Assembly (NCBI GenBank): GCA_036557885.1
Contig: DATBGS010000024.1
Coordinates: 1-64,000, forward strand
Reading direction: 5' to 3'
Source of the DNA: DATBGS01 sp036557885
GTDB taxonomy: Bacteria > Chloroflexota > Ktedonobacteria > Ktedonobacterales > DATBGS01
Length of the DNA stretch: 64,000 nucleotides
Shown here: in pieces, positions 23,955 to 32,535 of the stretch
Numbering within the stretch: the stretch's first letter is position 1
How the letters are laid out: each line of letters starts with the position of its first letter
The notes under the pieces: generated by a model
Database searches by the model: none
What the model was told of the DNA's origin: nothing
What the model saw: only the letters and a program-made list of their open reading frames with translations
Made by a program: the position numbers and the translations under genes

Positions 23955-25640
23955 TCAATGATGAGCGCTTTTCCAGTCCGGGTTATCAGGATGCTTGAAA
24001 TCGTAGAACGGACGTCGGCTCCGCACTGTCGGTATCTTCTTAAAGTTATACACCGCCGGAGGGGATGTTGTCATCCATTCTAGGGTAAAGGCATCCCAGG
24101 GGTCATCTCCCGCAGTGGCCGGGCCACGAATGCTCATAAAGAAATTGACGATGAAGATCAGCACCCCAACGGCGATGGTAAAGGCACCAATCGTGGCGAG
24201 CAGGTTCAGGCCGTCCCAGGCTGGATTCGACGCATACGTGTAGATACGGCGGGGCATCCCAAACAAGCCAAGCAAGTGCATGGGGAAGAAAGCCAGATTT
24301 AGGCCAACGATGAGGAACCAGAACTGAATCTTGCCCAGCCGCTCATTCAAGAGCTTGCCAGTCCACTTGGGGAACCAGTAGAAAATGGCCGCAAAGATCG
24401 CCAGCGCCGCGCCGCCAAAGAGCACATAGTGAATGTGCGAGACGACAAAGTAGCTATCTGTGACCTGATAGTCAAACGGCACAATCGCCAGGGCCGCACC
24501 GTTCAGGCCGCCGATCAGGAACATCGCCACAAAGCCAATGGCAAAGTACATCGCCACCGTCATATTCAGCTTGCCGCCGTAGACGGTGCCCAGCCAGTTA
24601 AAGATTTTCACGGCTGTGGGGATAGCGATGAGCGTCGTGGTCGTGGCAAAGAAGGACTGCGCTGTCACCGGCAAGCCCACCGCGAACATATGGTGCGCCC
24701 AGACGGTGAAACTGAGGAAGCCAATCGCCACGCCAGACCACGCTACAAAGGTATAGCCAAAGAGCGGCTTGCGCGAGAAGACGGGCAAGACCTCGGAGGC
24801 AATGCCAAAGGCGGGCAAAATCAGCACGTATACCTCTGGATGCCCAAACGACCAGAAGAGGTGCTGCCAGAGCAGCGGGTCGCCGCCAAACGCAGCCTGA
24901 TAAAAGTGCGTTCCCAGGTGGCGATCAAAGAAGAGGATGGCGCTGGCGGCGGTGAGGCTCGGCAGCGCAAAAAGCAACAGGAACGATGTCACCATCGTCA
25001 TCCAGGCCAGAATGGGCATGCGGTTGATGGTCATGCCCGGCGCGCGCAGCCGCAGAATCGTCACCACAAAGTTCAGCGAGCCGAGGATGGACGACAGGCC
25101 CAGCAACTGAATGCCCAGAATCCAGAAGTCCATATTCTGGCCTGGTGAACACAGCGCGCCAGGTCGCCCGCAGTTGATTGCCTCGGTGAGCGGCGCGTAG
25201 CTGAACCAGCCCGCGTTTGGGGCGCCGCCAGCGAAAAAGCTGACGCTTAGAAAGATACCGGCAAACAGGACCAGCCAGTAGCCCAACGCATTCAAACGCG
25301 GAAACGCCATATCCCGCGCGCCAATCATCAAGGGCACGACAAAGTTGCCCAGTCCGGTGAAGAACGGCATCACAAAAAGGAAGATCATCGTGGTGCCGTG
25401 CATCGTGAACATCTGGTTATACAGGTCTGGACTAAGCACCACATTATCCGGCACAGCAAGCTGCGTGCGGATTAACAGGGCTTCGATGCCGCCAACGAGA
25501 AAGAAGAAGAATCCCGTCAGCATATACATGATACCGATGCGTTTATGATCGGTTGTCGTGAGCCAGACCCCGATTTTGCTAGCACTCAAGCGCTCAGGCG
25601 AGAATGCGCGTTCAGGGATGGCTACGCCTTGAACAGCCAT
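23955..25640 (-). CDS. ctaD: Cytochrome c oxidase subunit I
   Basis: The catalytic subunit: binds low-spin heme, high-spin heme and CuB, reduces O2 and pumps protons. Seen: 12 or more helices, the low-spin heme His in YNQMFTMHGTTMIFLF, the CuB/Tyr cross-link motif WSFGHPEVYVLILPAFG, the adjacent His-His pair in FTVWAHHMFAVG and the heme-ligand helix FVVSHIHYVLFGGAAL. 561 aa, standard for type A enzymes. The HPEVY motif marks the A1/A2-type active site; no ctaE-like fusion at the C-terminus. ATG after AAGGAGAATGAGGC. It lies 48 nt after ctaC. Confidence 0.96.
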   Translation of the reverse strand: MAVQGVAIPERAFSPERLSASKIGVWLTTTDHKRIGIMYMLTGFFFFLVGGIEALLIRTQLAVPDNVVLSPDLYNQMFTMHGTTMIFLFVMPFFTGLGNFVVPLMIGARDMAFPRLNALGYWLVLFAGIFLSVSFFAGGAPNAGWFSYAPLTEAINCGRPGALCSPGQNMDFWILGIQLLGLSSILGSLNFVVTILRLRAPGMTINRMPILAWMTMVTSFLLLFALPSLTAASAILFFDRHLGTHFYQAAFGGDPLLWQHLFWSFGHPEVYVLILPAFGIASEVLPVFSRKPLFGYTFVAWSGVAIGFLSFTVWAHHMFAVGLPVTAQSFFATTTTLIAIPTAVKIFNWLGTVYGGKLNMTVAMYFAIGFVAMFLIGGLNGAALAIVPFDYQVTDSYFVVSHIHYVLFGGAALAIFAAIFYWFPKWTGKLLNERLGKIQFWFLIVGLNLAFFPMHLLGLFGMPRRIYTYASNPAWDGLNLLATIGAFTIAVGVLIFIVNFFMSIRGPATAGDDPWDAFTLEWMTTSPPAVYNFKKIPTVRSRRPFYDFKHPDNPDWKSAHH

Positions 25641-25688
25641 GCCTCATTCTCCTTGCTATGTGTTTCTCTCGAAGCGAGACATCTGAAG

Positions 25689-26867
25689 CTACTGCAAACT
25701 TTCCAGATAGGCCACCAACGCCTGCACCTCATCAGGAGACAGGCCCAGGTTGGGCATATCGTTCCCAGGTTTCCATTGCTGCGGATCCGTCAGCCACTTT
25801 GTCAGATCATCCTGGTTGTTGTTCAGCACGCCGCCAGCAATCAGGTCACGGCTGCCAAAATGGGTCAGGTTTGGACCCACGACACCAAGCGCCTTGATAT
25901 TGCCATAGGTCGAGCCATAGACCGAGTGGCACGAGATACAGGCATTGTTGCCTGCGAAGGTCTTGCAGAAGAAGTAATACTTGCCTTGCAGCGCCAGCGT
26001 CGCGTCATTCCCAGGCCAGCCCTGGTCGCAGGTAAGCGCAGGGGTGTTGGTATCCGGGTCATGGGCTGGCTTCTGCTGCGCAGTAACCCAGGCCGTGTAG
26101 TCGGTCATCGCCATTGACTGCGCTTCAAAGCGCATGTGCGCGTGCTGATCGCCGCAAAACTCAGCGCACGCTCCTGGGAACGTGCCTGCGGTATCAGCCT
26201 GGAACCACATATGGTTATCGTGTCCAGGAACCACGTCCGTCTTGCCGGTCAGCTTGGGTATCCAAAAGCTGTGAATGACGTTGGTGGAAACCAAATTCAA
26301 ATGCACCACCGTTCCGGTTGGCACCACCAACTGATCAGCCGTCACAATGGTGGGCGTCGGCGCATTTTGCACCGCTTGCCCGTTCAGCGCGTTCACATCA
26401 ACCTGGGCATCACCAGCGGACTCAAAGTAGCGGAACTCCCACCACCATTGATGCCCAACCACGTTCACAAATGTTTGCGCCTTGTTGGCTGGCTCCTGAA
26501 TCCCCACGAGGGTATAGATCGTGTAGCCCAGCACCAGAAAGAGCACCAGCGAGGGCACAATCGTCCACGCAATTTCCAGCCGGGTGTTGCCGTGAATCTG
26601 GCGCGGCTCCGGGGAATTGGGCCTGGCACGAAAACGCACCACGCTGTAAATCAGCACGCCTTCCACAGCTACAAACACAACCGTAGCCACAATAAAGATG
26701 AACCAGAACAGATCAGACTGCTTGAGCGCCACTGGCCCTTGCGGGTCAATGATTGAAGAATCACCGCCGCAGCCTGCAAGAAAGAGCACGCCTAAGACCA
26801 CAATGGCCGGAATTGACCAGCCGATGAGCTTAGCGCGGCTTAACTTACGAGGTGAGAATATCCGCAC
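25689..26867 (-). CDS. ctaC: Cytochrome c oxidase subunit II with fused cytochrome c domain
   Basis: Takes electrons through its own heme c to CuA and then to subunit I. Seen: a lipoprotein-type N-terminus (VLGVLFLAGCGG), two membrane helices (DLFWFIFIVATVVFVAVEG and IVPSLVLFLVLGYTIYTLV), the WWWEFRY loop, CuA ligands in STNVIHSFWIP and CAEFCGDQHAHM (about 235-246), and a C-terminal cytochrome c domain with CISCH near 310 and a distal Met candidate in GNDMPNLGLS. This is the caa3 arrangement. 392 aa. GTG start with GGAGG about 12 nt upstream. First gene of the ctaC-ctaD-ctaF-ctaE unit. Confidence 0.95.
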   Translation of the reverse strand: MRIFSPRKLSRAKLIGWSIPAIVVLGVLFLAGCGGDSSIIDPQGPVALKQSDLFWFIFIVATVVFVAVEGVLIYSVVRFRARPNSPEPRQIHGNTRLEIAWTIVPSLVLFLVLGYTIYTLVGIQEPANKAQTFVNVVGHQWWWEFRYFESAGDAQVDVNALNGQAVQNAPTPTIVTADQLVVPTGTVVHLNLVSTNVIHSFWIPKLTGKTDVVPGHDNHMWFQADTAGTFPGACAEFCGDQHAHMRFEAQSMAMTDYTAWVTAQQKPAHDPDTNTPALTCDQGWPGNDATLALQGKYYFFCKTFAGNNACISCHSVYGSTYGNIKALGVVGPNLTHFGSRDLIAGGVLNNNQDDLTKWLTDPQQWKPGNDMPNLGLSPDEVQALVAYLESLQ

Positions 26868-27073
26868 GTCCTGGGAGCCTCCTCGTCTATTAAAAAGATG
26901 GTCTATGCGTGCTGCCCCGGCTTGCTGCCTATCTCATGTGTAGACGCCGCTCGCAGGGACAGACTTCCCCTCTTATGTAGGGGGTATTCTAGTGCAGAGT
27001 GCTAACATTTGGCTTGCAGCGCGAACAGAACCCCTTACAAAGCCCTGAACAGCATAGCATGGCGCGGCAGAGA

Positions 27074-27103
27074 TTGCGTTCTCCTGATCTTTGCTGCTAT
27101 AGT
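27074..27103 (+). promoter_or_regulatory. Possible promoter for the small membrane protein
   Basis: TTGCGT (27074-27079), an 18-bp spacer and TATAGT (27098-27103), ending 57 nt before the ATG of the 78-aa membrane protein. The match is moderate, and no experimental or conserved context supports it. Confidence 0.4.
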
Positions 27104-27160
27104 GCAGAGAACAGAACATTCTATCTCCTCTCGCTACACAACACTGAGGTGTCAGCCATC

Positions 27161-27397
27161 ATGCAAGGAAAAATCATCGTTACCCTACTTGTAGGGGCGT
27201 TTCCTTATCTCATCTTCCCGCTGTATGTTGTCTACTTCTTGAGCACCCGCCTGCCTGAGCCATACAAATTCTTCTTTTCCGATTATTCGCCCGTGATCAT
27301 CTCCGTCTGGTACGCGCTGCCATTCATTGGCATCGGCCTTTACTGGTATCTCAAAAAGCGCCGCAATAAGGCACAGGCAGAAGGGAAGGCGTCATAA
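27161..27397 (+). CDS. Small two-TM membrane protein, 78 aa
   Basis: No family recognised. Seen: two hydrophobic helices (IIVTLLVGAFPYLIFPLYVVYFL and VIISVWYALPFIGIGLYWYL) joined by a short loop with SDYSP, and a basic tail (KKRRNKAQAEGKAS). ATG follows GAGGTG. It lies between divergent ctaC and convergent ctaG and overlaps the end of ctaG by 6 nt. Position among the oxidase genes suggests a small oxidase-associated subunit; the sequence alone does not show this. Confidence 0.65.
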   Translation: MQGKIIVTLLVGAFPYLIFPLYVVYFLSTRLPEPYKFFFSDYSPVIISVWYALPFIGIGLYWYLKKRRNKAQAEGKAS

Positions 27398-28279
27398 GGG
27401 CGAGAGCGGCTGCTCAGCCATCTGCGCCTGCGCCTGCTCTGCTGCCAGGCGCGCGTCCTCCAGCGCCTCGCGCTCCTGCTGCTTGCGCTCCTGCTCATTA
27501 AACCAGAAGTAAAAGGCGATGCTCATCACGATGAGATAGACCAGATTCCCCGGAATCCACATAATCAGCGAGCCAAGCATCTGATCATCCGCCACCGAAA
27601 GACCAAAGAGGCGCGGCGCCGTGAAGTAGGGCGCATACACCGGGCTGCCGGATGTGAAGAACAGCAGCGCACCCAGCCCCACCATCACCTGGCAGTTCGC
27701 AAACAGATAGAGCACCTGGCTCATATTGGGCAGATGGGGGAACTCTTCAGGCAGCGGGCCAAAGATCGGCCACCAGTTCAGCACCGCCGTCCCCATAAAG
27801 ATCAGGTGCTCCAGAATATGCACAGTTTCGTTACGCAGGGTGAGATCATAGAGCACCGGCAGATGCCAGAGCGCAAAGCTGCCATTAAAGAGCAAGAATG
27901 CCACCGGCGGCCTGGTAAGAAAGCGCAGCGTTTTCTTGATCACTGGCGGCTGAATCAGCGGGCGCAGCAGCCAATCTGGGGTGCCAAGCAACCACAAAGG
28001 CGGCGCCACCGCTGTAATCAAGAGATGCTGTACCATATGCGCGCTAAAGAGATATTTATCGCCAATTTCATCCAGCGGAGAGGCCAGTGCCAGAAACATC
28101 ACCAGCGTGCCTGCCAGGAACGCGCCCGTCTTGCGGCTCGATACCTCATCGGCCAGCCGATAGCGGCGCCGCAAGGGGCCAACGCTATAGAGGTAAAAGC
28201 CAATCAGCAAAGCGGTGCCCAGCCAGATACTCGGATTCAGGTTCCAATCGGCAAGCAGATCTATTTCCAGCGCGTTCAA
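27392..28279 (-). CDS. ctaG: Cytochrome c oxidase assembly protein CtaG (caa3 type)
   Basis: A polytopic membrane factor needed to assemble the caa3 oxidase, probably by copper delivery to CuB. Seen: about seven helices, with His-containing motifs typical of the Caa3_CtaG family: FSAHMVQHLLITAVAPPLWLLG, FNGSFALWHLPVLYD, VHILEHLIFMGTAVLNWWPI and a C-terminal coiled, Glu/Gln/Ala-rich tail (EQERKQQEREALEDARLAAEQ). 295 aa. The start appears to be TTG behind GGAGAGGAAGCGGCG; no better ATG is in place. It is divergent from the heme A/O synthase gene. Confidence 0.9.
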   Translation of the reverse strand: MNALEIDLLADWNLNPSIWLGTALLIGFYLYSVGPLRRRYRLADEVSSRKTGAFLAGTLVMFLALASPLDEIGDKYLFSAHMVQHLLITAVAPPLWLLGTPDWLLRPLIQPPVIKKTLRFLTRPPVAFLLFNGSFALWHLPVLYDLTLRNETVHILEHLIFMGTAVLNWWPIFGPLPEEFPHLPNMSQVLYLFANCQVMVGLGALLFFTSGSPVYAPYFTAPRLFGLSVADDQMLGSLIMWIPGNLVYLIVMSIAFYFWFNEQERKQQEREALEDARLAAEQAQAQMAEQPLSPL

Positions 28280-28495
28280 CGCCGCTTCCTCTCCAGCAGC
28301 AAGCCATGACAGGGTGAGACGTAAAAACTATACGTCGTCTTTTTTGGAGGTGCAACTCTCGCGCGGCTTGTCGCGCCTGCTCTTACCAGATGTTCAGGTA
28401 TTTGTAAGGTTGAGGAGACAGCGCTGCAAGGCGAGTGTCAGGGTCATGCGCGACAATCCAGCGTGTTGTAATGTTGGTTTCAAAAGGATACTTTC

Positions 28496-30403
28496 ATGCC
28501 CCAATTGAGCTTTTTCAGCCGGGTGACACTGGCTCATATCGCCCGCCTGGGTTGGATTACTGTCGGATTTGTCTACGCGCTGGTGGTCATTGGTGGCATT
28601 GTGCGCATCACCGACTCTGGGCTGGGCTGCCCCGATTGGCCCACCTGTCACGGAAGCCTGATTCCACCGCTTGAACTGCACACCGACATCGAATATTCGC
28701 ATCGGCTCACTGCCTCCATCGTCAGCACGCTGACGGTGGTGTTGGCGCTTGCTATCTTCCTTTGGGCACGCCAGCGCCGCTACCTCATCCCAACCGTACT
28801 GGCGGTGGTACTGCTCATCGTCCAGATTGCGCTGGGCGCAGTGACGGTGCTCTATGAACTGCCTCAGACAATTGTTACGGCGCATCTGGGCACCGCGCTG
28901 GCCTTCTTTGCCATGATCATCATCATCGCTGGCGTGCTGGGCAAGAAGCAGGCCGTTGCCGGAACCTATCGCAGCGCCAAAAAATTTGCGCGGGTAGCCC
29001 TGACGGGCACCATCCTGACGTATGGCTTGCTGCTGAGCGGCTCCAATGTGCGCGGCACCGGAGCGACGCTCGTCTGCCCTGGCTGGCCGACCTGCGGGCG
29101 CACCGACATCCCAGATTCCGCCGTGCCATACGTCTTTGTCAATCTGTTCCATCGCTCAGTTGCCACGATTGTTGGCTTCTTCCTGATTGGCGTCATCCTC
29201 TACGCCTGGCGCCGGCGCCGCGAAGCCCCCAGGCAGGCGCGGCTGGCAATCGTTGCGGGTGTCCTGTTTGTGATTCAGGCCGGAGTGGGCGCGGCCCTGG
29301 TTCTGCTGGGGTCAGCCAACGACATCAATGCCTTCGGGTTCTCGCAGGGCTTCCACCTGGCCTTTGGCACTGCCGTCTGGGGCTGTCTGGTGGGCTTGAC
29401 GGTGCTGGCCTACCGCGACCTGCCAGCCAAAGAGCAGGAAGCGCCACCCGCCGAGACCGAAACGCCAGAGCGCGAGTGGGTGCGCGGGCCAGTCAGTGAG
29501 GGCCAGCTAGCAAAAGAAACCGCCAAAGAAAGCGGTGCCCTGAAAATGCGCATCAACGCCTATACGAATCTGCTCAAGCCGCATGTCACCGTCCTGCTGT
29601 TGGGCGTGACGCTGGCGGCAATGGCAATCGCCCAGCGCGGGTTTCCGCCGCTGGGCCTGGTGCTGGCAACGCTCTTTGGCGGCGCGTGCGCGGCGGGCAG
29701 CGCCAACGCTATCAACTGCTACTTTGACCGCGACATTGACCAATTGATGCACCGCACCAGCCGCAGGTCGCTGCCCGCTGGCCGCGTGCCGCCCTCCCAC
29801 GCGCTGATGTTCGGGTTGGTTCTGGCTGTGCTCTCGTTTGCTTCGCTGATACTCTTTGTCAATCTGCTCAGCGCGCTGCTGGCGCTGTCTGGCATCCTGT
29901 TCTACGTCTTTGTCTACACGCTCTGGCTCAAGCGCACCTCCACGCAAAACATCGTCATTGGCGGCGCGGCAGGCGCTATTCCGCCGCTGGTGGGCTGGGC
30001 CGCCGTCACCAATTCGGTGGGCCTCCCAGCTATCTGGCTCTTTGCCATCATCTTTTACTGGACGCCGCCGCACTTCTGGGCGCTGGCCCTGCTCATCAAG
30101 AACGACTACGCCCGCGCCCACATCCCCATGCTGCCCGTCGTGGCTGGGGAGAAAGAAACCAAGCGGCAGATTTTGCTGTATACCCTGCTGCTGCTGGCCG
30201 TAACGCTGATTCTCTTTGCGACCCAGGCAATGGGCGTGCTCTATCTGGTTTCGGCGCTCGCGTTGGGCGCGGGGTTTTTGTACATCGCCATTCGTGTCCT
30301 GCGCGATGAAACGAAACGCTGGGCACGCACTCTCTTCTGGTATTCCAACTGCTACCTGGCCTTGATCTTCGCCGTGATGGTGATAGATCGGGTCATCGCC
30401 TAA
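28496..30403 (+). CDS. ctaB: Fused heme A synthase (CtaA/COX15) and heme O synthase (CtaB), 635 aa
   Basis: Makes heme A from heme B in two steps within one membrane protein. Residues 1-310: the CtaA half, eight helices, with GLGCPDWPTCHG (redox Cys pair near 43-52), EYSHRLTAS (heme His near 68) and its internal-repeat counterpart LVCPGWPTCGR and LFHRSVATIVG. A polar linker (about 310-345, rich in Glu) follows. Residues 350-635: the CtaB/UbiA prenyltransferase half, with NCYFDRDIDQLMHRTSRRSLPAGR near 407 and YTLWLKRTSTQNIVIGGAAGA. The order of domains is opposite to the biochemical order (CtaB acts first). ATG with AAAGGA upstream. A SCO gene follows 14 nt later. Confidence 0.93.
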   Translation: MPQLSFFSRVTLAHIARLGWITVGFVYALVVIGGIVRITDSGLGCPDWPTCHGSLIPPLELHTDIEYSHRLTASIVSTLTVVLALAIFLWARQRRYLIPTVLAVVLLIVQIALGAVTVLYELPQTIVTAHLGTALAFFAMIIIIAGVLGKKQAVAGTYRSAKKFARVALTGTILTYGLLLSGSNVRGTGATLVCPGWPTCGRTDIPDSAVPYVFVNLFHRSVATIVGFFLIGVILYAWRRRREAPRQARLAIVAGVLFVIQAGVGAALVLLGSANDINAFGFSQGFHLAFGTAVWGCLVGLTVLAYRDLPAKEQEAPPAETETPEREWVRGPVSEGQLAKETAKESGALKMRINAYTNLLKPHVTVLLLGVTLAAMAIAQRGFPPLGLVLATLFGGACAAGSANAINCYFDRDIDQLMHRTSRRSLPAGRVPPSHALMFGLVLAVLSFASLILFVNLLSALLALSGILFYVFVYTLWLKRTSTQNIVIGGAAGAIPPLVGWAAVTNSVGLPAIWLFAIIFYWTPPHFWALALLIKNDYARAHIPMLPVVAGEKETKRQILLYTLLLLAVTLILFATQAMGVLYLVSALALGAGFLYIAIRVLRDETKRWARTLFWYSNCYLALIFAVMVIDRVIA

Positions 30404-30417
30404 AGGGAAGGGAACCC

Positions 30418-31026
30418 ATGAACTGGCGCCTTGCATCCCGTCTGGCTGTTGTCGTTTCGGCCATCCTCGTTGCCATCCTGATCTTTGTCATCACCCAGGC
30501 AAAGTCAGCTCCTACCCTGCAAGGCACCGACCTGGGCAGTGTAGCTGCCCCTGACTTTCGCCTTACAGACCAGTTTGGCAATCCGGTTTCGCTCTCGCAG
30601 TTTCGCGGGCATCCGGTAGTGCTCACTTTCCTCTACACACACTGCCCGGACACCTGCCCGCTGATTGCTGATAAGCTGCATCTGACGCTCAACAAGCTGG
30701 GCAGCGATGCAAGCAAGGTTGACGTGCTGGCCGTCAGCACCGACCCAGAGGGGGATGATATGGCCGCTGCCTATCAGTTCTCCGTCACGCATCACATGCT
30801 CAACCAGTGGCACTTCTTGATCGGGACCGCAGCGCAACTCCAGCCCGTCTGGTCGTCGTACCATGTCTTTGCCTCCGCACCCACCCCAACGGCCACCGGC
30901 GCGACGGTAGATCACACCGTCGCCATTTATGTGCTGGATAAGAGCGGGCACGAGCGCGTCTTTCTTGCAGAAGACTTTGACCCCGGCGTGCTGGCAAACG
31001 ACTTGCGCATCTTGCTTTCGGAGTAA
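30418..31026 (+). CDS. SCO1/SenC copper chaperone
   Basis: A membrane-anchored, thioredoxin-like copper carrier that helps form the CuA site of subunit II. Seen: one N-terminal helix (residues 6-26), APDFRLTDQFGNPVSLSQFRG, the copper-binding CPDTC (Cys76 and Cys80, in THCPDTCPL) and the third ligand His166 in VDHTVAIYVLD. 202 aa, standard. It follows the CtaA-CtaB fusion by 14 nt with AAGGGAAGGG as ribosome site, forming a heme-and-copper cofactor operon. A 40-bp-arm palindrome ends the unit. Confidence 0.92.
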   Translation: MNWRLASRLAVVVSAILVAILIFVITQAKSAPTLQGTDLGSVAAPDFRLTDQFGNPVSLSQFRGHPVVLTFLYTHCPDTCPLIADKLHLTLNKLGSDASKVDVLAVSTDPEGDDMAAAYQFSVTHHMLNQWHFLIGTAAQLQPVWSSYHVFASAPTPTATGATVDHTVAIYVLDKSGHERVFLAEDFDPGVLANDLRILLSE

Positions 31027-31054
31027 ACAGCCTGCACAGAGAGCGAAATGCTCA

Positions 31055-31179
31055 CCGGCACCCTAAGACAAAGGGCAGGCGGAGGCCGGTGCTACAGGCA
31101 GTTGGAGAGCGGTGCTTGCCGTGCCCCTGCTTTGAGGGGTAGCACCGGCCTCCGCCTGCCCTTTGTCTTAGGGTGCCGG
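31055..31179. repeat. Large palindrome with 40-bp perfect arms
   Basis: Arms at 31055-31094 and 31140-31179 are perfectly complementary. The 45-nt centre contains GTGCCCCTGCTTTGAGGGG, the core shared with repeats near 2.5, 19.7 and 38.5 kb. It lies between the converging ends of the SCO gene and the cupredoxin gene, so a bidirectional terminator or cruciform is likely. The arms being identical without a mismatch suggests recent formation or gene conversion. Confidence 0.9.
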
Positions 31180-31196
31180 TAAATGATGGGGGCGTT

Positions 31197-31592
31197 TTAG
31201 CCAGTCACAGTCACAACAAAATCACCCATTGTGGTCGGGTGGATACTGCAACTGACATCATAGGTTCCTGGGGTATTCCAGGGTGGAGTTGTCCAGCTAG
31301 CGCCGGTATTGATCATATGGCCCTGCGCGCCAAAGTCTGGTGCGCCCGCTTCCGGTTGCGTAAAATCACCATTCTTGCCGATGCCCAGAATATGTGGCGA
31401 ACCCGACGGGTCACTCTTGAAGGTGATCGTCTCGCCCTTTTTGATCGTGATGGAATTGCTGTTAAACTGGGTAGACCCCAGCGTCACTTCATTGCTGTTC
31501 CCGCCAGTGCTGCCAGTGTTGCTGCCACCCCCACAGGCCGCCAGGAGCGAGAGCGCTAATGCAAACAAAGCCACAAGAGCTAACTTCTTCAC
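31197..31592 (-). CDS. Cupredoxin-type blue copper lipoprotein, 131 aa
   Basis: A small extracellular, membrane-anchored electron carrier or copper store. Seen: a lipoprotein signal ending LSLLAAC (Cys20), a Gly/Asn/Ser-rich spacer, then a plastocyanin/azurin-like domain with ITIKKGETITF, SPHILGIG (first His ligand) and CSIHPTTMGDF (Cys, His and Met ligands), the type 1 copper pattern H...C.xx.H....M. A GTG preceded by AAAGG at 9 nt is taken as start; a TTG three codons earlier has no room for a site. It lies among oxidase and SCO genes, so donation of electrons to the caa3 oxidase is plausible. Confidence 0.88.
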   Translation of the reverse strand: MKKLALVALFALALSLLAACGGGSNTGSTGGNSNEVTLGSTQFNSNSITIKKGETITFKSDPSGSPHILGIGKNGDFTQPEAGAPDFGAQGHMINTGASWTTPPWNTPGTYDVSCSIHPTTMGDFVVTVTG

Positions 31593-31811
31593 AAAGCTCA
31601 ACCTTTCAATTCAAAGCTAGAGAGCTTGCTGGCCCAGCCATCGGGCCTACATGAAAAACGCCTCACGAATACCGCGAGCATACGTACAGGCATTCGCCTG
31701 TTTCTGTCTCAACCAGGGCAAACTCGCAGCTTGCAAGACCCGTTCCGCCAGCCGCGCTGTTTCTTGCGGGCCATCATAAGTTGATACGAGCAATCGTTAC
31801 GGACCAATCGC

Positions 31812-32168
31812 TCACTCATCCACCGGATGCAAAATATGATCAATGCTCATCCAGAACGATTTGGAGTGACGAAAGAAAAGCAGCGGAAAGAGCACCGACA
31901 ACACCACCCCAAACACAATCAGCAAGAAAAGCGAAATCCAGGGCTGAAGCGCCAGAGGAATCGCCGCTGCCGTCAGCAGCAACTCGGCAGTCACCAGATT
32001 CACCGCCACCGCGCCAGTAAAATAGCCCTCTTCGCGTTCAAACTGAAAGCCGCAGACCGGGCAGCGTTCGTACATTTTGAACCAATGGCGAAAGAGCTTA
32101 CCCTGCCCGCAGACCGGGCACACCAGGCGCAGCCCACGCCAAAAGAGCACCAGTATATCGTGGAGCAT
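31812..32168 (-). CDS. DUF983 family protein with zinc ribbon, 118 aa
   Basis: Seen: two Cys pairs, LVCPVCGQGKLF and ERCPVCGFQF, spaced 19 residues apart, then two hydrophobic helices (AVNLVTAELLLTAAAIPLAL and ISLFLLIVFGVVLSVLFPLLFF). This Cys-pair-then-two-TM layout is DUF983, found near cytochrome oxidase genes in many bacteria, function unknown. ATG behind GGAGGGGCG; a TTG one codon upstream is the alternative. It is 219 nt downstream of the cupredoxin gene in window order, on the same strand and upstream in transcription. Confidence 0.85.
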   Translation of the reverse strand: MLHDILVLFWRGLRLVCPVCGQGKLFRHWFKMYERCPVCGFQFEREEGYFTGAVAVNLVTAELLLTAAAIPLALQPWISLFLLIVFGVVLSVLFPLLFFRHSKSFWMSIDHILHPVDE

Positions 32169-32535
32169 CAACGCCCCTCCTTTCCGAAGGCGGCATAGAC
32201 CATTCTTCTTGATTATATCTCCAAGCGCGGGAAACCTTGCGGACAGAAGGATTCAACAGGGCGCCGTTTCTGGAGCAAAGCAATCATTCAGGCAATACCC
32301 CTCTTCGGCTAGGTATGTTGACTTTGAGATGGCTCCTCACTATAATCTCCACGTTATGTTTGCAGGTTGCTTACCCCAAAACGATCTTGATGACTACTTA
32401 ATGGCAAGCAAGAGCGCCTGGCAACACCTCTGAAACAACCACGCTCTGCTGCTATGGCCTTGTAAGTGCTTGTTTTTGTGGATGATGGATGGTAAGCTAT
32501 CTCAGTTATTACGTGGTTGAGCGAAGGAGTGCAAT
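32169..32535. other. Divergent intergenic region with no recognised gene
   Basis: About 370 bases between DUF983 (minus) and the coiled-coil membrane protein (plus). It should contain both promoters. No clear -35/-10 pair, hairpin or small coding frame with a ribosome site was found. Confidence 0.4.
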
